DNA of 64,000 nt from CAIWHR01 sp963816925 (GCA_963816925.1 CAWFMY010000005.1:248001-312000); one strand, 5' to 3'. Counted from the stretch's first letter, positions 37,698 to 46,429 are shown. Notes: generated by a model not told the origin, from the sequence alone. Numbers and translations: made by a program.

Positions 37698-38561
37698 TTA
37701 CTTTTTCGGCGCTTCGTCCTTGGCGTCCTTCGCGGCCTTCTTGTCCTTCGCCGCTTTGTCCTTGGCCGCTTTCTCATCCGCCGCGGCCTTGTCCTTGGCT
37801 GCCTTCGCATCCGCGGCGGCCTTGTCCTTCGCGGCGTTCTTGTCCTTCGCCGCTTTGTCCTTGGCCGCTTTCTCGTCCGCCGCGGCCTTGTCCTTGGCTG
37901 CCTTCGCATCCGCGGTGGACTTTTCCTTCGCCGCTGTTTCGTCCTTCGCGGCTTTCGCCTTGGCGGCCTTTTCTTCCTTGGCGGCCTTTTCCTTCGCTGC
38001 CTTCTCTTCCTTCGCCGCCTTGTCCTTGGCCGCCTTCTCTTCCTTCGGCGTCATTGCTTTCGCGGGCGGAGTTGCCTTGTCGTCCTTGGCGGGCGCCGCC
38101 GCCGGAGCGGCCTTGGAGGCTTCCGCCTTCGCAGGCGCGGCGGTGGCCGGGGCAGGCGCCATCGGCGCGGGCGCCGCAGCCTTGGCCGGCGCAGCAGGGG
38201 CGGGTGCCGGGGCAGATGCAGGGGCAGGCGCAGGAGCGGGCGCCGCGGCCTTCGCCGGGGCTGCTGCCGGCGCAGGCGCGGGCGCGGCCGCCTTGGCCGG
38301 TGCGCTCGAGGCGCCGCTCACCGAAATCTCGCCCTTGAGCTTGCTGAATTCGCCTTCCTTGATCCCCTTGACCTTCATGATGTCCTCGGGGGTCTTGAAG
38401 GGGCCGTTGGCGGTCCGATAGTCGATGATCGCCTGCGCCTTCACCGGGCCGATTCCAGGCAGCGCGTCGAGCTCGTCCTTGGACGCGGTGTTGATATTGA
38501 CGGCGGCAAGCGCCAGGCCCGAAAACAGCAGGGCGACGACCAACAGCAGAAACCTTTTCAT
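37698..38561 (-). CDS. ComEA-like HhH protein with a long Ala/Lys histone-H1-like tail
   Basis: 287 residues in three parts: a signal peptide (FLLLVVALLFSGLALA), one ComEA-type helix-hairpin-helix DNA-binding domain (VNINTASKDELDALPGIGP at 21-39, then AQAIIDYRTANGPFKTPED), and about 200 residues of Ala/Pro then Ala/Lys low complexity. The tail first repeats APAPAPAKAA and then AAKDKAAADEKAAKDKA, like AlgP or eukaryotic H1 tails. The tail has many AAKDK and AAKEE units, including a 99-base DNA repeat. Secreted ComEA binds incoming DNA in transformation; the tail could add non-specific DNA contact. A shorter paralogue lies just upstream. Confidence 0.85.
   Translation of the reverse strand: MKRFLLLVVALLFSGLALAAVNINTASKDELDALPGIGPVKAQAIIDYRTANGPFKTPEDIMKVKGIKEGEFSKLKGEISVSGASSAPAKAAAPAPAPAAAPAKAAAPAPAPAPASAPAPAPAAPAKAAAPAPMAPAPATAAPAKAEASKAAPAAAPAKDDKATPPAKAMTPKEEKAAKDKAAKEEKAAKEKAAKEEKAAKAKAAKDETAAKEKSTADAKAAKDKAAADEKAAKDKAAKDKNAAKDKAAADAKAAKDKAAADEKAAKDKAAKDKKAAKDAKDEAPKK
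37738..37915. repeat. 99-bp tandem duplication, about 1.8 copies
   Basis: The block starting at 37738 is repeated from 37837 with one mismatch in the 79 bases visible in the second copy. The 99-base unit keeps the frame and codes for 33 residues of the AAKDKAAADEKAA type, so the tail of the ComEA-like protein grows by whole units. This is a likely site of length change between strains. Confidence 0.8.
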
Positions 38562-38770
38562 CAGGGTGCTCCGTAGGGGGAAACGAGCGGTTGCGCCGCA
38601 CCGGCGCCACTGAACGTGTGGCGCGAAGCCATTAACGCGGCCTGCATCCTACGGGTTGACCCCATGCCGAGCAAGGATTTCCTTTGATGTAGAGCAACGC
38701 AGCGCAATACATGTCTCCACGGACCGCGTGCGAGCACGCAGAACGCGCGCGGGCCGGGTCAAGAAAGCCC

Positions 38771-38796
38771 CCGGCGCCGGCGCTCGTCGGCGCCGG
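38771..38796 (-). terminator. rho-independent terminator after the second ComEA-like gene
   Basis: A 9-bp stem of CCGGCGCCG and CGGCGCCGG with an 8-base loop, followed on the reverse strand by a short TTTCTT tract, begins just after the stop of the gene ending at 38806. Confidence 0.65.
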
Positions 38797-38805
38797 CGGG
38801 AATTG

Positions 38806-39174
38806 CTACGGCTTGCCGGATGCGCTTTCGCGTTTGCCGGCGGCGGCGGTGATCTCGCCCTGCGCCGCGCGCGACGGCGAGCCGGGCTTCGCGTCCGCCT
38901 TGGCCGCCGGCTTGATCGTCGACGGCCCGCTGACCGCGAGATCGGGCTTCAGCTTTTCGAAGCGCTTGGCGCCGATGCCCTTGACGTCCTTGAGGTCCTC
39001 CACCGTCTTGAAGGGGCCATGCGCCTTGCGATAGTCGACGATCGCCTGAGCCTTGGCGGGGCCGATCCCCGGAAGCGCGACGAGCTCGTCCTTGGTTGCG
39101 GTGTTGATGTTGATCGCGGCGAGCGCGATCACCGGGCACAGGGCGAGCCCGAGCGCCAGAAGCAGTCGTTGCAT
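38806..39174 (-). CDS. ComEA-like helix-hairpin-helix protein
   Basis: 122 residues: signal peptide (LLLALGLALCPVIALA), one HhH domain (ININTATKDELVALPGIGP and KAQAIVDYRKAHGPFKTVEDL), and a short Lys/Ala tail. It is a close paralogue of the gene downstream, from which it differs mainly by lacking the long tail, so the pair arose by duplication. ComEA binds double-stranded DNA in the periplasm during natural transformation. ATG 39174 is preceded by GGAGAATC. It lies downstream of hldD, with its own terminator. Confidence 0.88.
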   Translation of the reverse strand: MQRLLLALGLALCPVIALAAININTATKDELVALPGIGPAKAQAIVDYRKAHGPFKTVEDLKDVKGIGAKRFEKLKPDLAVSGPSTIKPAAKADAKPGSPSRAAQGEITAAAGKRESASGKP

Positions 39175-39256
39175 GAGATTCTCCGTCGTGAGTGGGTCGT
39201 TGCGCGGCCACCGGGAGCACGCATCGTGCGTGACTCCCCGCCGCACGCTGCCCACG

Positions 39257-40264
39257 TTACGCGGAGGAAACGGATCCCGAAATCAGCCGTTCGACGTAGC
39301 GCGCGACACCTTCGGAAACGCCTGTCATCGGCGCCGTGTAGCCGGCCGCGCGCAGCCGCGTGAGGTCGGCCTGCGTGAAGCTCTGATACTTGCCGACGAG
39401 CGCCGGCGGGAACGGAACGTACGAGATCGCGCCGGCGGCGACCAGCTCCGGGAGCGTCTGCGCCGGCTTGCCCTCGGCCTTGCGCACGGCGTTGATCGTC
39501 GCGCGTGCGACGTCGTTGAAAGTCGCGGCTGCGCCGGTGCCGAGATTGAAGATGCCGCTCCGGTCCGGGTGATCGAGGAAATCGAGGTTGACGCTGACGA
39601 CATCGTCGACGAAGACGAAATCGCGGCGCTGCTCGCCCGCGGCGTAACCCCCCGAGCCCTCGAACAGCTTGACCCGGCCCTCGGCGCGATACTGGTGAAA
39701 GAAATGGAACGCCACCGAGGCCATCCGCGCCTTGTGCTGCTCGCGCGGTCCGTAGACATTGAAATAGCGGAACCCGGCGACCTGCGCCGTGCGCTGCCGC
39801 AGCATGCCGCGCACGTACTGGTCGAACAGGAACTTCGAATAGCCGTAGACGTTGAGCGGCGCCTCGCAGGCGCGCTCTTCGCGGAACACGTTGCCGCCGC
39901 CGTAGACCGAGGCGCTCGACGCGTAGAGGAACGGCACGTCGTTGTCCTGGCACCAATCGAGCAGCGCAATGGAGTACCGGTAGTTGTTGCGCATCATGTA
40001 CCGGCCATCGGTTTCCATCGTGTCCGAGCAGGCGCCCTGGTGCAGGATGGCGGCCACGTCGTCGTCGAAGTCGCCTTCCGCGAGACGCGCGATGAACTCG
40101 TCCTGGTCCAGGTATTCGGCGATCTCGCAGTCGACAAGGTTCGCGCACTTGTCGGCGTTGGAAAGATTGTCGACGGCGAGGATCGCGCTCTCACCGCGCT
40201 GGTTCAGCGCGCGGACGATGTTGGCGCCGATGAAGCCGGCGGCGCCGGTGACGACGGTGTACAT
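39257..40264 (-). CDS. hldD: ADP-L-glycero-D-manno-heptose 6-epimerase
   Basis: Short-chain dehydrogenase (RfaD/HldD) that makes the heptose donor for the LPS inner core. 335 residues: NAD-binding GAAGFIGANIVRALNQRG, the family-specific DNLSNADKCANLVDCEIAEY, FLYASSASVYGGG and catalytic YGYSKFLFDQ (Y and K), then FRYFNVYGPREQHKARMAS and QRRDFVFVDDVV. The gene begins 18 bases after the alr stop, so the two may be co-transcribed. Confidence 0.95.
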   Translation of the reverse strand: MYTVVTGAAGFIGANIVRALNQRGESAILAVDNLSNADKCANLVDCEIAEYLDQDEFIARLAEGDFDDDVAAILHQGACSDTMETDGRYMMRNNYRYSIALLDWCQDNDVPFLYASSASVYGGGNVFREERACEAPLNVYGYSKFLFDQYVRGMLRQRTAQVAGFRYFNVYGPREQHKARMASVAFHFFHQYRAEGRVKLFEGSGGYAAGEQRRDFVFVDDVVSVNLDFLDHPDRSGIFNLGTGAAATFNDVARATINAVRKAEGKPAQTLPELVAAGAISYVPFPPALVGKYQSFTQADLTRLRAAGYTAPMTGVSEGVARYVERLISGSVSSA

Positions 40265-40282
40265 GTCAGGATCCTGCCCGGT

Positions 40283-41377
40283 TCAAAGCTCGAGGTCGAT
40301 CCGCCCGACGTTGGTCGTGACGATCGGTACGCGCGGCGCGAGCGCGCAAAGCAGCTCGTAGCCGACGGTCGCCGCCGCCATCGCGACATCGTCGACGGGC
40401 AGCCCTTCGCCCCAGAGCACGACGGGGCTGCCGACGCGCGCTTCGGGTACGTCGGTGAGATCGACGGTGAGCATGTCCATCGACACCCGTCCGGCCATGC
40501 GGACCTTCTTCCCGCACACGAGCACCGGCGTGCCGTTCGGCGCGTGCCGCGGGTAGCCGTCGGCGTAGCCGCAGGCCACCACGCCGATCCGATGCGCGCG
40601 CGACGCCGTGTACGCCGCGCCGTAGCCGACGCTGTCGTTGGCCTTGAGGTCCTGCACGGCGATGATCTCCGAGCGCAGCGTCATCACCGGCTGCACGCCG
40701 ATCATCTCGGCCGTGTCGAACGGGAACGGCGTCGCGCCGTACAGCATGATGCCGGGACGCACGATGTCCCCGCCGACTTCGCCGAAGCGCACGATGCCCG
40801 CCGAATTCGCGATCGATCGCGGGTACGGCATTCCCTTGCACGCCGCGTCGAACGCCGCGACCTGCTCCTTGACGCCGTCCTCCTCGTCCCCGCGCGCGAG
40901 ATGCGTCATCAGGCGCAGCGCGGCGACGGAATCGCAATGCGTCAACCGCTCGACCAGCGCCGGCACCTCGCCGGGGCGTACGCCGAGCCGGTTCATTCCC
41001 GTGTTGATCTTGAGGAAGACCTCGAGCGGCCGCTCCAGGTGCGCCTTCTCGAGCATCGCCACTTGTTCGGCGTGATGCACCACCGCAGCCAGGCGCTTGG
41101 CGGCGAATTCGGGCAGCTCATCGGCCGTGAAGAATCCCTCGATCAGCAGGATCCGGCGCGTGTAGTGCGCCGCGCGCAGCGCGAGCGCGGCATCGAGCTC
41201 GGCGATGGCGAGTCCGTCGGCGTCCGAGAGCGCCGGCAGCACCCGCGTGAGACCGTGGCCATACGCGTTGGCCTTGACCACCGCGAGCACTTGCGTCTTC
41301 GGCGCGCGCACGCGCACCTGCGCGAGATTCGCGCGCAGCGCGGCTAGGTTGACCTGGGCGAACAACGGGCGGGCCAT
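40283..41377 (-). CDS. alr: alanine racemase
   Basis: PLP enzyme that makes D-alanine for peptidoglycan. 364 residues; the Schiff-base lysine is K35 in VLAVVKANAYGHG, and the second catalytic residue is the tyrosine in SVGYGAAYTASRAHRI. Further family blocks are LFLKINTGMNRLG-like residues (FLKINTGMNRLGVRPGEV) and VSMDMLTVDLTD. Length and order are normal. It is transcribed away from the lplT-like gene, with 188 bases between their starts. Confidence 0.95.
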   Translation of the reverse strand: MARPLFAQVNLAALRANLAQVRVRAPKTQVLAVVKANAYGHGLTRVLPALSDADGLAIAELDAALALRAAHYTRRILLIEGFFTADELPEFAAKRLAAVVHHAEQVAMLEKAHLERPLEVFLKINTGMNRLGVRPGEVPALVERLTHCDSVAALRLMTHLARGDEEDGVKEQVAAFDAACKGMPYPRSIANSAGIVRFGEVGGDIVRPGIMLYGATPFPFDTAEMIGVQPVMTLRSEIIAVQDLKANDSVGYGAAYTASRAHRIGVVACGYADGYPRHAPNGTPVLVCGKKVRMAGRVSMDMLTVDLTDVPEARVGSPVVLWGEGLPVDDVAMAAATVGYELLCALAPRVPIVTTNVGRIDLEL

Positions 41378-41478
41378 GGCGCGCGAGCGGGTGGTGGGCA
41401 GTGTTTCGGGTTGTCGGCGAAAGACGTCCGGGGATGACGCGGCGGCCGGCCGCGCGGCTGCGGCCCACCCCCAATCAT

Positions 41479-41520
41479 GGTATAAAGCGCTCGCCGCAGC
41501 GACGCTGTGTCGATTATACC
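41479..41520. repeat. inverted repeat with TATAAA / TATAAT arms between alr and lplT
   Basis: GGTATAA (41479-41485) and TTATACC (41514-41520) face each other across 28 bases. The forward arm holds TATAAA, and the reverse arm reads TATAAT on the other strand, so each arm could be the -10 of one divergent gene. A smaller AGCG/CGCT pair lies inside. A clear -35 is lacking for both. Confidence 0.4.
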
Positions 41521-41565
41521 CAATGCCCGCCGTCCATTGATGTGTACGACAAGCCTGGAAGCCCG

Positions 41566-42853
41566 ATGAAGGCCGGCTTCTACACGATCATGGCGGCGCA
41601 GTTTTTCAGCTCGCTCGCCGACAACGCACTGCTGATCGCCGCCATCCGGCTGCTTGCAGGAGATGCAGGAGCCCGACTGGATGCAGCCGTCGCTGCAGCA
41701 GTCCTTCGTCGTGTTCTACGTCATCCTGGCCCCGCTCGTCGGCGCCTTCGCCGACTCGATGCCGAAGGGCAAGGTCATGCTGATCACCAACACGGTCAAG
41801 GTGGTCGGCTGCCTCATGATGATGTTCACCATCCACCCGCTCATCGCCTACGCGATCGTGGGCCTGGGCGCGGCCGCGTATTCGCCGGCGAAATACGGCA
41901 TCCTCACCGAGCTCCTGCCGCCGCAGCAGCTCGTCATCGCCAACGGCTGGATCGAAGGCACGACCGTCGGCTCGATCATTCTCGGCGTGCTGCTGGGCGG
42001 CGTCCTCGTCTCGCCGAAGGTCGCGACGATGCTCCTCGGCTTCGACCTGCCGGTGATCGACACCGGCGTCGACACGCCGCCCGGGGCCGCGATCAGCGTG
42101 ATCATGGGCCTGTACGTGATCGCCGCGATATTCAACAAATTCATTCCCGACACCGGCGTCGACCACCGGATGGTGAACCGGAACCCGTTCTATCTCATCC
42201 GGGAATTCGCGCACTGCAATGCGCTCCTGTGGCGCGACAAGCTGGGCCAGATCTCGCTCGCGACGACCACGATGTTCTGGGGCGCCGGCGCTACGCTCAA
42301 GTTCATCGTCCTCGCGTGGGCCGCCCAGGCGCTCGGCTTCGACCTGTCGAAGGCGTCGTACCTTCAGGGCGTGGTGGCCCTCGGGATTGCGCTCGGCGCC
42401 GTCGCGGCCGCGCGCTTCGTGTCGTTGCGCCGCGCCGTCGACGTGCTGCCGATCGGCGCCGCGATGGGGCTCGTCGTCATCTCGATGATCGCCGTCACGT
42501 CGCTGCCGATCGCCGCCGTGCTGATGGTCATCATCGGCGCCTGCGCCGGATTCTTCGTGGTGCCGATGAACGCGCTGCTCCAGCACCGCGGCCATGTGCT
42601 CATGGGCGCAGGCCATTCGATCGCGGTCCAGAACTTCAACGAGAACATCGGCATTCTCGTCATGGTCGGCATCTACGCGCTGATGGTGCGCGCGGGCGTC
42701 AACATCAACGTCGCCATCATCCTGTTCGGCGTGTTCGTTTCGGGCGCGATGGTGCTCGTGATGTGGCGCCACCGCTCGAACCAGGCGCGCGGCGACTCGC
42801 TGCACCTCATCGGCATGGACCGGCGGGCGCCGGTGGCCGATCGCACCGACTAG
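41566..42853 (+). pseudogene. lysophospholipid transporter LplT-like, interrupted by a one-base frameshift
   Basis: An MFS flippase of the LplT group, which moves lysophospholipids inward for repair. The first 28 codons (MKAGFYTIMAAQFFSSLADN) are in one frame; from about 41650-41665 the family sequence runs one base over, as QEMQEPDWMQPSLQQSF, then VILAPLVGAFADSMPKGKVM, ending at 42853. Removing one base gives about 428 residues with 11-12 helices. In E. coli lplT is next to aas; no acyltransferase is here. Its stop shares CTAG with the stop of the convergent TPM gene. Confidence 0.8.
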
Positions 42854-43365
42854 ATCATTATTGGCCGGTCGGGCAGCTCGTTGGCGCCGGCCCCGCCGGT
42901 GCGCGGGAAGTGGTCCGCGAGCAATGCGTTGAGCTTCGCGATGCCCGCCACGACGCCTTCTTCGAAGCGGCGCTCGCGAAACGCGGCCTCCATGTCGCGG
43001 CAGATACGTTCCCACGCGCTGTCGCCGACCTTCGCGTGAATCCCGCGGTCGGCGACGATCTCGACGTCGCGATCGGCGAGCAACAGGTAGACGAGGACGC
43101 CGCAATTCTCCTCGGTGTCCCAGACGCGCATCGCGCCGAACACTTCCAGCGCTCGCTCGCGCGGCGATAGACGCTTCAGCACGCGTCCGAGCGGCAGCGA
43201 CGCCTCGACCACGACGCACACCTGTCCGCGATGACGTTTCTCGCCCTCGGCGATCGCCGCCTCGATCCGCGACAGCGCCGCAGGCGGAAACGCGCGCCGC
43301 GCGCTGTGGTGGTCGGTCGCCAGATGGCGCACGAACCGGTGCGGACTGCGCAAAGGTCTGGCCAT
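42850..43365 (-). CDS. TPM-domain protein (TPM_phosphatase family), membrane-free
   Basis: A 171-residue TPM (YgcG-type) domain protein: LSRIEAAIAEGEKRHRGQVCVVVEA, NCGVLVYLLLADRDVEIVADRG and a final helical part. No signal peptide or membrane helix is visible, so it differs from the secreted TPM protein just upstream and may act inside the cell. I chose the ATG at 43365, two bases after the preceding stop. In many betaproteobacteria the order lemA, TPM1, TPM2 is conserved as here. The last base pairs CTAG carry the stop codon of both convergent genes. Confidence 0.78.
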   Translation of the reverse strand: MARPLRSPHRFVRHLATDHHSARRAFPPAALSRIEAAIAEGEKRHRGQVCVVVEASLPLGRVLKRLSPRERALEVFGAMRVWDTEENCGVLVYLLLADRDVEIVADRGIHAKVGDSAWERICRDMEAAFRERRFEEGVVAGIAKLNALLADHFPRTGGAGANELPDRPIMI

Positions 43366-43367
43366 CG

Positions 43368-44315
43368 TCAATCCCATCCGCCGGAGGCGCCGCCCCCGCC
43401 AAAGCTGCCGCCGCCGCCGGTCCATCCGCCGCCGCCGCCGAAGCCACCTCCGCCCCCGCCGCCGAAGCCGCCGGGAAGGAAGATGCCGCCGCCGCGCCGC
43501 CCGGCCATCGTCGAGGCCGCGCCGGCGAAGATCATCACGATGAAGCCGACGACGGCCGCGATGCCGGCGACCAGCAGCGAGCCGGCGACGAACCACGCCG
43601 CCGCGCCGACCACGCCGGCGCCGACCGTCGATCCCAGCAGCCGCCCGAAGATCGAGCGCAGCACCGCGCCGACCAGCGGGACGACGATGAACAGGATGAG
43701 CAGCATCGTGCCAAAGTCGAAACCGCCGCCGCGTTTCTGCACGTTGACATTGCCCGCCTGCCGCTCCGGCAGCGGCTTGCCCGCAGCGACGACGCCGATG
43801 ATCCGGTCCACGCCCGCGTCGATCCCGGCGGCGAACTTGCCGTCACGGAACTGCGGGGCGACATTCTCGGCGATGATCCTGCGCGCGGTGGCGTCGGTCA
43901 GCGCGCCTTCGAGGCCGTAGCCCACCTCGATGCGCATCTTCTTGTCGTCCTTCGCGACGAGGAACAGCGCGCCATTGTCCTTGCCTTTGCGCCCGATCTG
44001 CCACTTTTCCGCGACGCGGAGCGCATAGGATTCGATCGGTTCCGGCTTCGTGGTCGGCACGACCAGCACCGCGAGCTGATTCGTGGTCCGAGCCTCCCAG
44101 TCGGTCAGCTTCGCGTCGAGCGCCTGCTTCTCCGCGGTCGACAGCGTTTGCGTGAGATCCGTGACGTGCGCCGTGAGCGGCGGGATCGGCAGGAGGCCGT
44201 CCGTGCCCGCTTCCCATTGCTGCGCGGACGCCGGCGCGGCGACGAGGAGCACGGCGAGAATCGCCGACGCAAATAGACGCGCGCGAGTCCGGATCGAGAC
44301 GATCGGTGGTTTCAT
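43368..44315 (-). CDS. TPM-domain membrane protein with Gly-rich C-terminus (YgcG-like)
   Basis: 315 residues: signal peptide (ARLFASAILAVLLVAAPASA), a TPM domain (VTDLTQTLSTAEKQALDAKL, QLAVLVVPTTKPEPIESYAL, DNGALFLVAKDDKKMRIEVGY), two or three hydrophobic helices (LLILFIVVPLVGAVL, AWFVAGSLLVAGIAAVVGFI), and a Gly-rich tail with repeated FGGGGG. The TPM domain resembles plant thylakoid acid phosphatases and photosystem repair factors, but the bacterial role is open. LemA lies just upstream, the usual partner. Confidence 0.85.
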   Translation of the reverse strand: MKPPIVSIRTRARLFASAILAVLLVAAPASAQQWEAGTDGLLPIPPLTAHVTDLTQTLSTAEKQALDAKLTDWEARTTNQLAVLVVPTTKPEPIESYALRVAEKWQIGRKGKDNGALFLVAKDDKKMRIEVGYGLEGALTDATARRIIAENVAPQFRDGKFAAGIDAGVDRIIGVVAAGKPLPERQAGNVNVQKRGGGFDFGTMLLILFIVVPLVGAVLRSIFGRLLGSTVGAGVVGAAAWFVAGSLLVAGIAAVVGFIVMIFAGAASTMAGRRGGGIFLPGGFGGGGGGGFGGGGGWTGGGGSFGGGGASGGWD

Positions 44316-44400
44316 GCCGGGAAACCGGAAGGGCCTATGCGCGCTGCCGGGAACGCGATCACGGCCGCGTCCACGGCAACGTCGCGGGCCGAAGCGCCGT

Positions 44401-45095
44401 TCAGTACGCCGTCTTGGGCTCTTCGGCCTTGGTGGCCGGCGCCGGCGTGGCGGCAGGCGCGCGGCGCCGGTGTCGCGGCCGGCGCCGGTCGTCGCGGCCG
44501 GCGCCTTGTTGAAATCGACCTTCGGCGGCGCGCTGATCGCGGCTTCGTTCTCGACGGTGAAGTTGGGCTTGAGGTCCATCTTGAACAGCATCGCCGTCAG
44601 GTTGGTCGGGAACGAGCGCACCGTCGTGTTGTACTCCTGCACCGACTTGATGTAACGGTTGCGCGCGACGGTGATGCGATTCTCCGTGCCTTCGAGCTGC
44701 GACTGCAGGTCGCGGAACAGCGCGTCGGACTTCAACTGCGGGTAGTTCTCGACCACCAGCATCAGCTTCGACAGCGCGCCGGTGAGCTCGCCCTGCGCCT
44801 TGATGAATTTCTGGAACGCGACCGGGTCGTTGACGAGTTCCGGCGTCGCCTTGATCGAGCCGACGTTCGCGCGCGCGTTGGTGACTTCGGTCAGGACGGT
44901 CTGCTCCTGCGCCGCGTAGCCCTTCACCGTGTTCACGAGGTTCGGGACGAGGTCGGCGCGGCGCTGGTACTGGTTCAGCACCTCGGACCAGCCGGCCTTG
45001 ATGCCTTCGTCCTGCCGCTGCAGGTCGTTATAGCCACAGCCGCCGAGCGCGAGCGTCGCGAAAACAGCGAGTAAGGCGGCAAGCTTGCGGATCAT
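44401..45095 (-). CDS. lemA: LemA family lipoprotein, frame lesion in the C-terminal tail
   Basis: LemA proteins are membrane-anchored helical bundles of unknown action. Here a lipoprotein signal (ATLALGGC, C20) is followed by the conserved core EVLNQYQRRADLVPNLVNTV, ALSKLMLVVENYPQLKSD, ENRITVARNRYIKSVQEYN. After residue about 200 the tail is low complexity. In the given DNA the frame misses the natural end (KAEEPKTAY then TGA at 44403-44401) by one base in the repetitive GCCGGC stretch near 44440-44510, and instead runs on into the TPM gene as a 575-residue fusion ending at 43368. One missing base explains this better than a real fusion. A heat-shock-like promoter lies upstream. Confidence 0.8.
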
Positions 45096-45143
45096 GTGTC
45101 CTCCGGAATGGTGGCAGTCGCGGGAAGGAGCCCGCGGTCGCAA

Positions 45144-45172
45144 CAATGGGGCCGACGGCGCCCTTATGCAAG
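45144..45172 (-). promoter_or_regulatory. sigma-32-like promoter of lemA
   Basis: On the reverse strand CTTGCAT (45172-45166) and CCCCATTG (45151-45144) are 14 bases apart, the same spacing as at clpB. The expected leader of about 40 bases contains a CGCGGG/CCCGCG hairpin (45119-45136). Confidence 0.4.
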
Positions 45173-45222
45173 CGACGATGCGACGAATCGCGCGCCGCGG
45201 GGATGAATGTCGACGTCTCCGT

Positions 45223-45903
45223 TCACGCAACGCCCGCCAGGGTGCGCCGCGCAAGCAGCAGATCTTCCCACGCCTTCGCCTTGTCGGGCAAATTGCGCAG
45301 CAGGTACGCGGGGTGATACGTCACCACGAGCGGCACGCCGCGGTAGTCGTGCACACGCCCGCGCAGGCTGCCGATCGTCGCGTCGACGTCGAGCAGCGTC
45401 GTCGCGGCGCTCTTCCCCAGCGCGACGATGAGGCGCGGCCGGATCAGCTCGACCTGCCGGTCGAGGTACGGCTGGCAGGCCGCCGCTTCGGCGGGTTCCG
45501 GCGTGCGGTTGCCGGGCGGGCGGCATTTCACGACGTTGGCGATGTAGACGTTGGCGCCACGCGCAAGTCCCAGCGCCGCGAGCATGCTGTCGAGCAGCTT
45601 GCCCGCCTGGCCCACGAACGGCTCGCCCTTCGCGTCCTCTTCCGCTCCGGGTCCCTCGCCGACGAACAGCCACTCGGCGTTCGGGTCGCCGACGCCGGGG
45701 ACGCTTTTTTTGCGTGCGCGGCAAAGCCCGCAGGCGGTGCAGGCCTCGACGTCGGCCGCGAAATCGCGCCATTCGAGCGCGGCGATGCGCGCCGCTCGAT
45801 CGACCGGCGACGCGTCAGCGACAGTGACAGGGACCGCACGCTCGCGCAGCCGCCAGACGGGCGCGAGTCCCAGTTCGTCGAGAATGTCGTCGCGCGTGGG
45901 CAT
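45223..45903 (-). CDS. uracil-DNA glycosylase, type 4 (Fe-S)
   Basis: A 226-residue glycosylase of the type 4/5 group, which removes uracil from DNA and carries a 4Fe-4S cluster. The cluster cysteines are in CTACGLCRARKKSVPG, CRPPGNRTP and ACQPYL; the substrate motif is FVGEGPGAEEDAKGEPFVGQAG split here as GEGPGAEEDAKGEPFV, and the late VTYHPAYLLR loop holds the intercalating part. The N-terminal 45 residues are a short extension. Its stop lies 18 bases inside from lemA's promoter. RimI lies 18 bases upstream. Confidence 0.9.
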   Translation of the reverse strand: MPTRDDILDELGLAPVWRLRERAVPVTVADASPVDRAARIAALEWRDFAADVEACTACGLCRARKKSVPGVGDPNAEWLFVGEGPGAEEDAKGEPFVGQAGKLLDSMLAALGLARGANVYIANVVKCRPPGNRTPEPAEAAACQPYLDRQVELIRPRLIVALGKSAATTLLDVDATIGSLRGRVHDYRGVPLVVTYHPAYLLRNLPDKAKAWEDLLLARRTLAGVA

Positions 45904-45921
45904 GGTGATCGCGGAATGGCG

Positions 45922-46422
45922 TCACGCCGCCGGCGGCATCGTCACCGGCCGCCGCATCACGAGCGCGTCTTCGCGAATCGCGCCCTCCTCCGCTGCCGGG
46001 TAATAGTTGTCGCGGCGGCCGACGGGCGTGAATCCTTCCGCCGCGTACAGCGCAATCGCCGGGGCGTTGCTGACGCGCACCTCGAGAAAAATCTGCTCGG
46101 CGCCGAGGTGACGAGCGTCGGCAATGAAACGGCGCAGCAGCTCGCGCCCGAGCCCTTCGCGCCGCGAATCCGGAACGACGGACAGGTTGAGGATCTGCGC
46201 TTCGCCGGGCGAGAGCATCAGCACGCCGTAGGCCACGATGCGACCCTCGCGCACGCCGACGCTGGCGTGGTAGCCGGCGGCAAGCGCGTCGCGGAAGTTG
46301 CCGGGCGTCCACGGCGCCGCGTGGATCTGCGCTTCCAGTGCCGCCACGTAGGCGACGTCGCCATCCTGCAGCGGCCGCCACTCGGGCTCGGGCACGGGGA
46401 AGTAGCGTGGAAGCGTCGACAT
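45922..46422 (-). CDS. rimI: ribosomal-protein S18 alanine N-acetyltransferase RimI-like
   Basis: A 166-residue GNAT acetyltransferase. The acetyl-CoA loop is VVPDSRREGLGRELLRRFI (R/Q-x-x-G-x-G/A), followed by EQIFLEVRVSNAPAIALYAA and the typical end YYPAAEEGAIREDALVMRR. The RimI call is supported by the fixed order tsaB-rimI-uracil-DNA glycosylase found in many proteobacteria. It starts 7 bases after the tsaB stop. Confidence 0.88.
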   Translation of the reverse strand: MSTLPRYFPVPEPEWRPLQDGDVAYVAALEAQIHAAPWTPGNFRDALAAGYHASVGVREGRIVAYGVLMLSPGEAQILNLSVVPDSRREGLGRELLRRFIADARHLGAEQIFLEVRVSNAPAIALYAAEGFTPVGRRDNYYPAAEEGAIREDALVMRRPVTMPPAA

Positions 46423-46429
46423 CGTCGGA

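Noticed and set aside
37738..37915. CRISPR-like repeat
   Set aside because: It is an in-frame coding duplication with no spacers and no fixed short repeats.
38562..38805. A small RNA between the two ComEA genes
   Set aside because: The space holds a terminator and the leader of the next gene; no promoter plus separate hairpin is convincing.
39053..41347. A 764-codon forward frame across ComEA, hldD and alr
   Set aside because: It runs antisense to three clearly recognised genes and shows no domain.
43368..45095. A genuine LemA-TPM fusion protein of 575 residues
   Set aside because: The normal LemA end (KAEEPKTAY plus stop) and a proper TPM signal peptide are both present in the DNA; one missing base in a GC repeat explains the joined frame.
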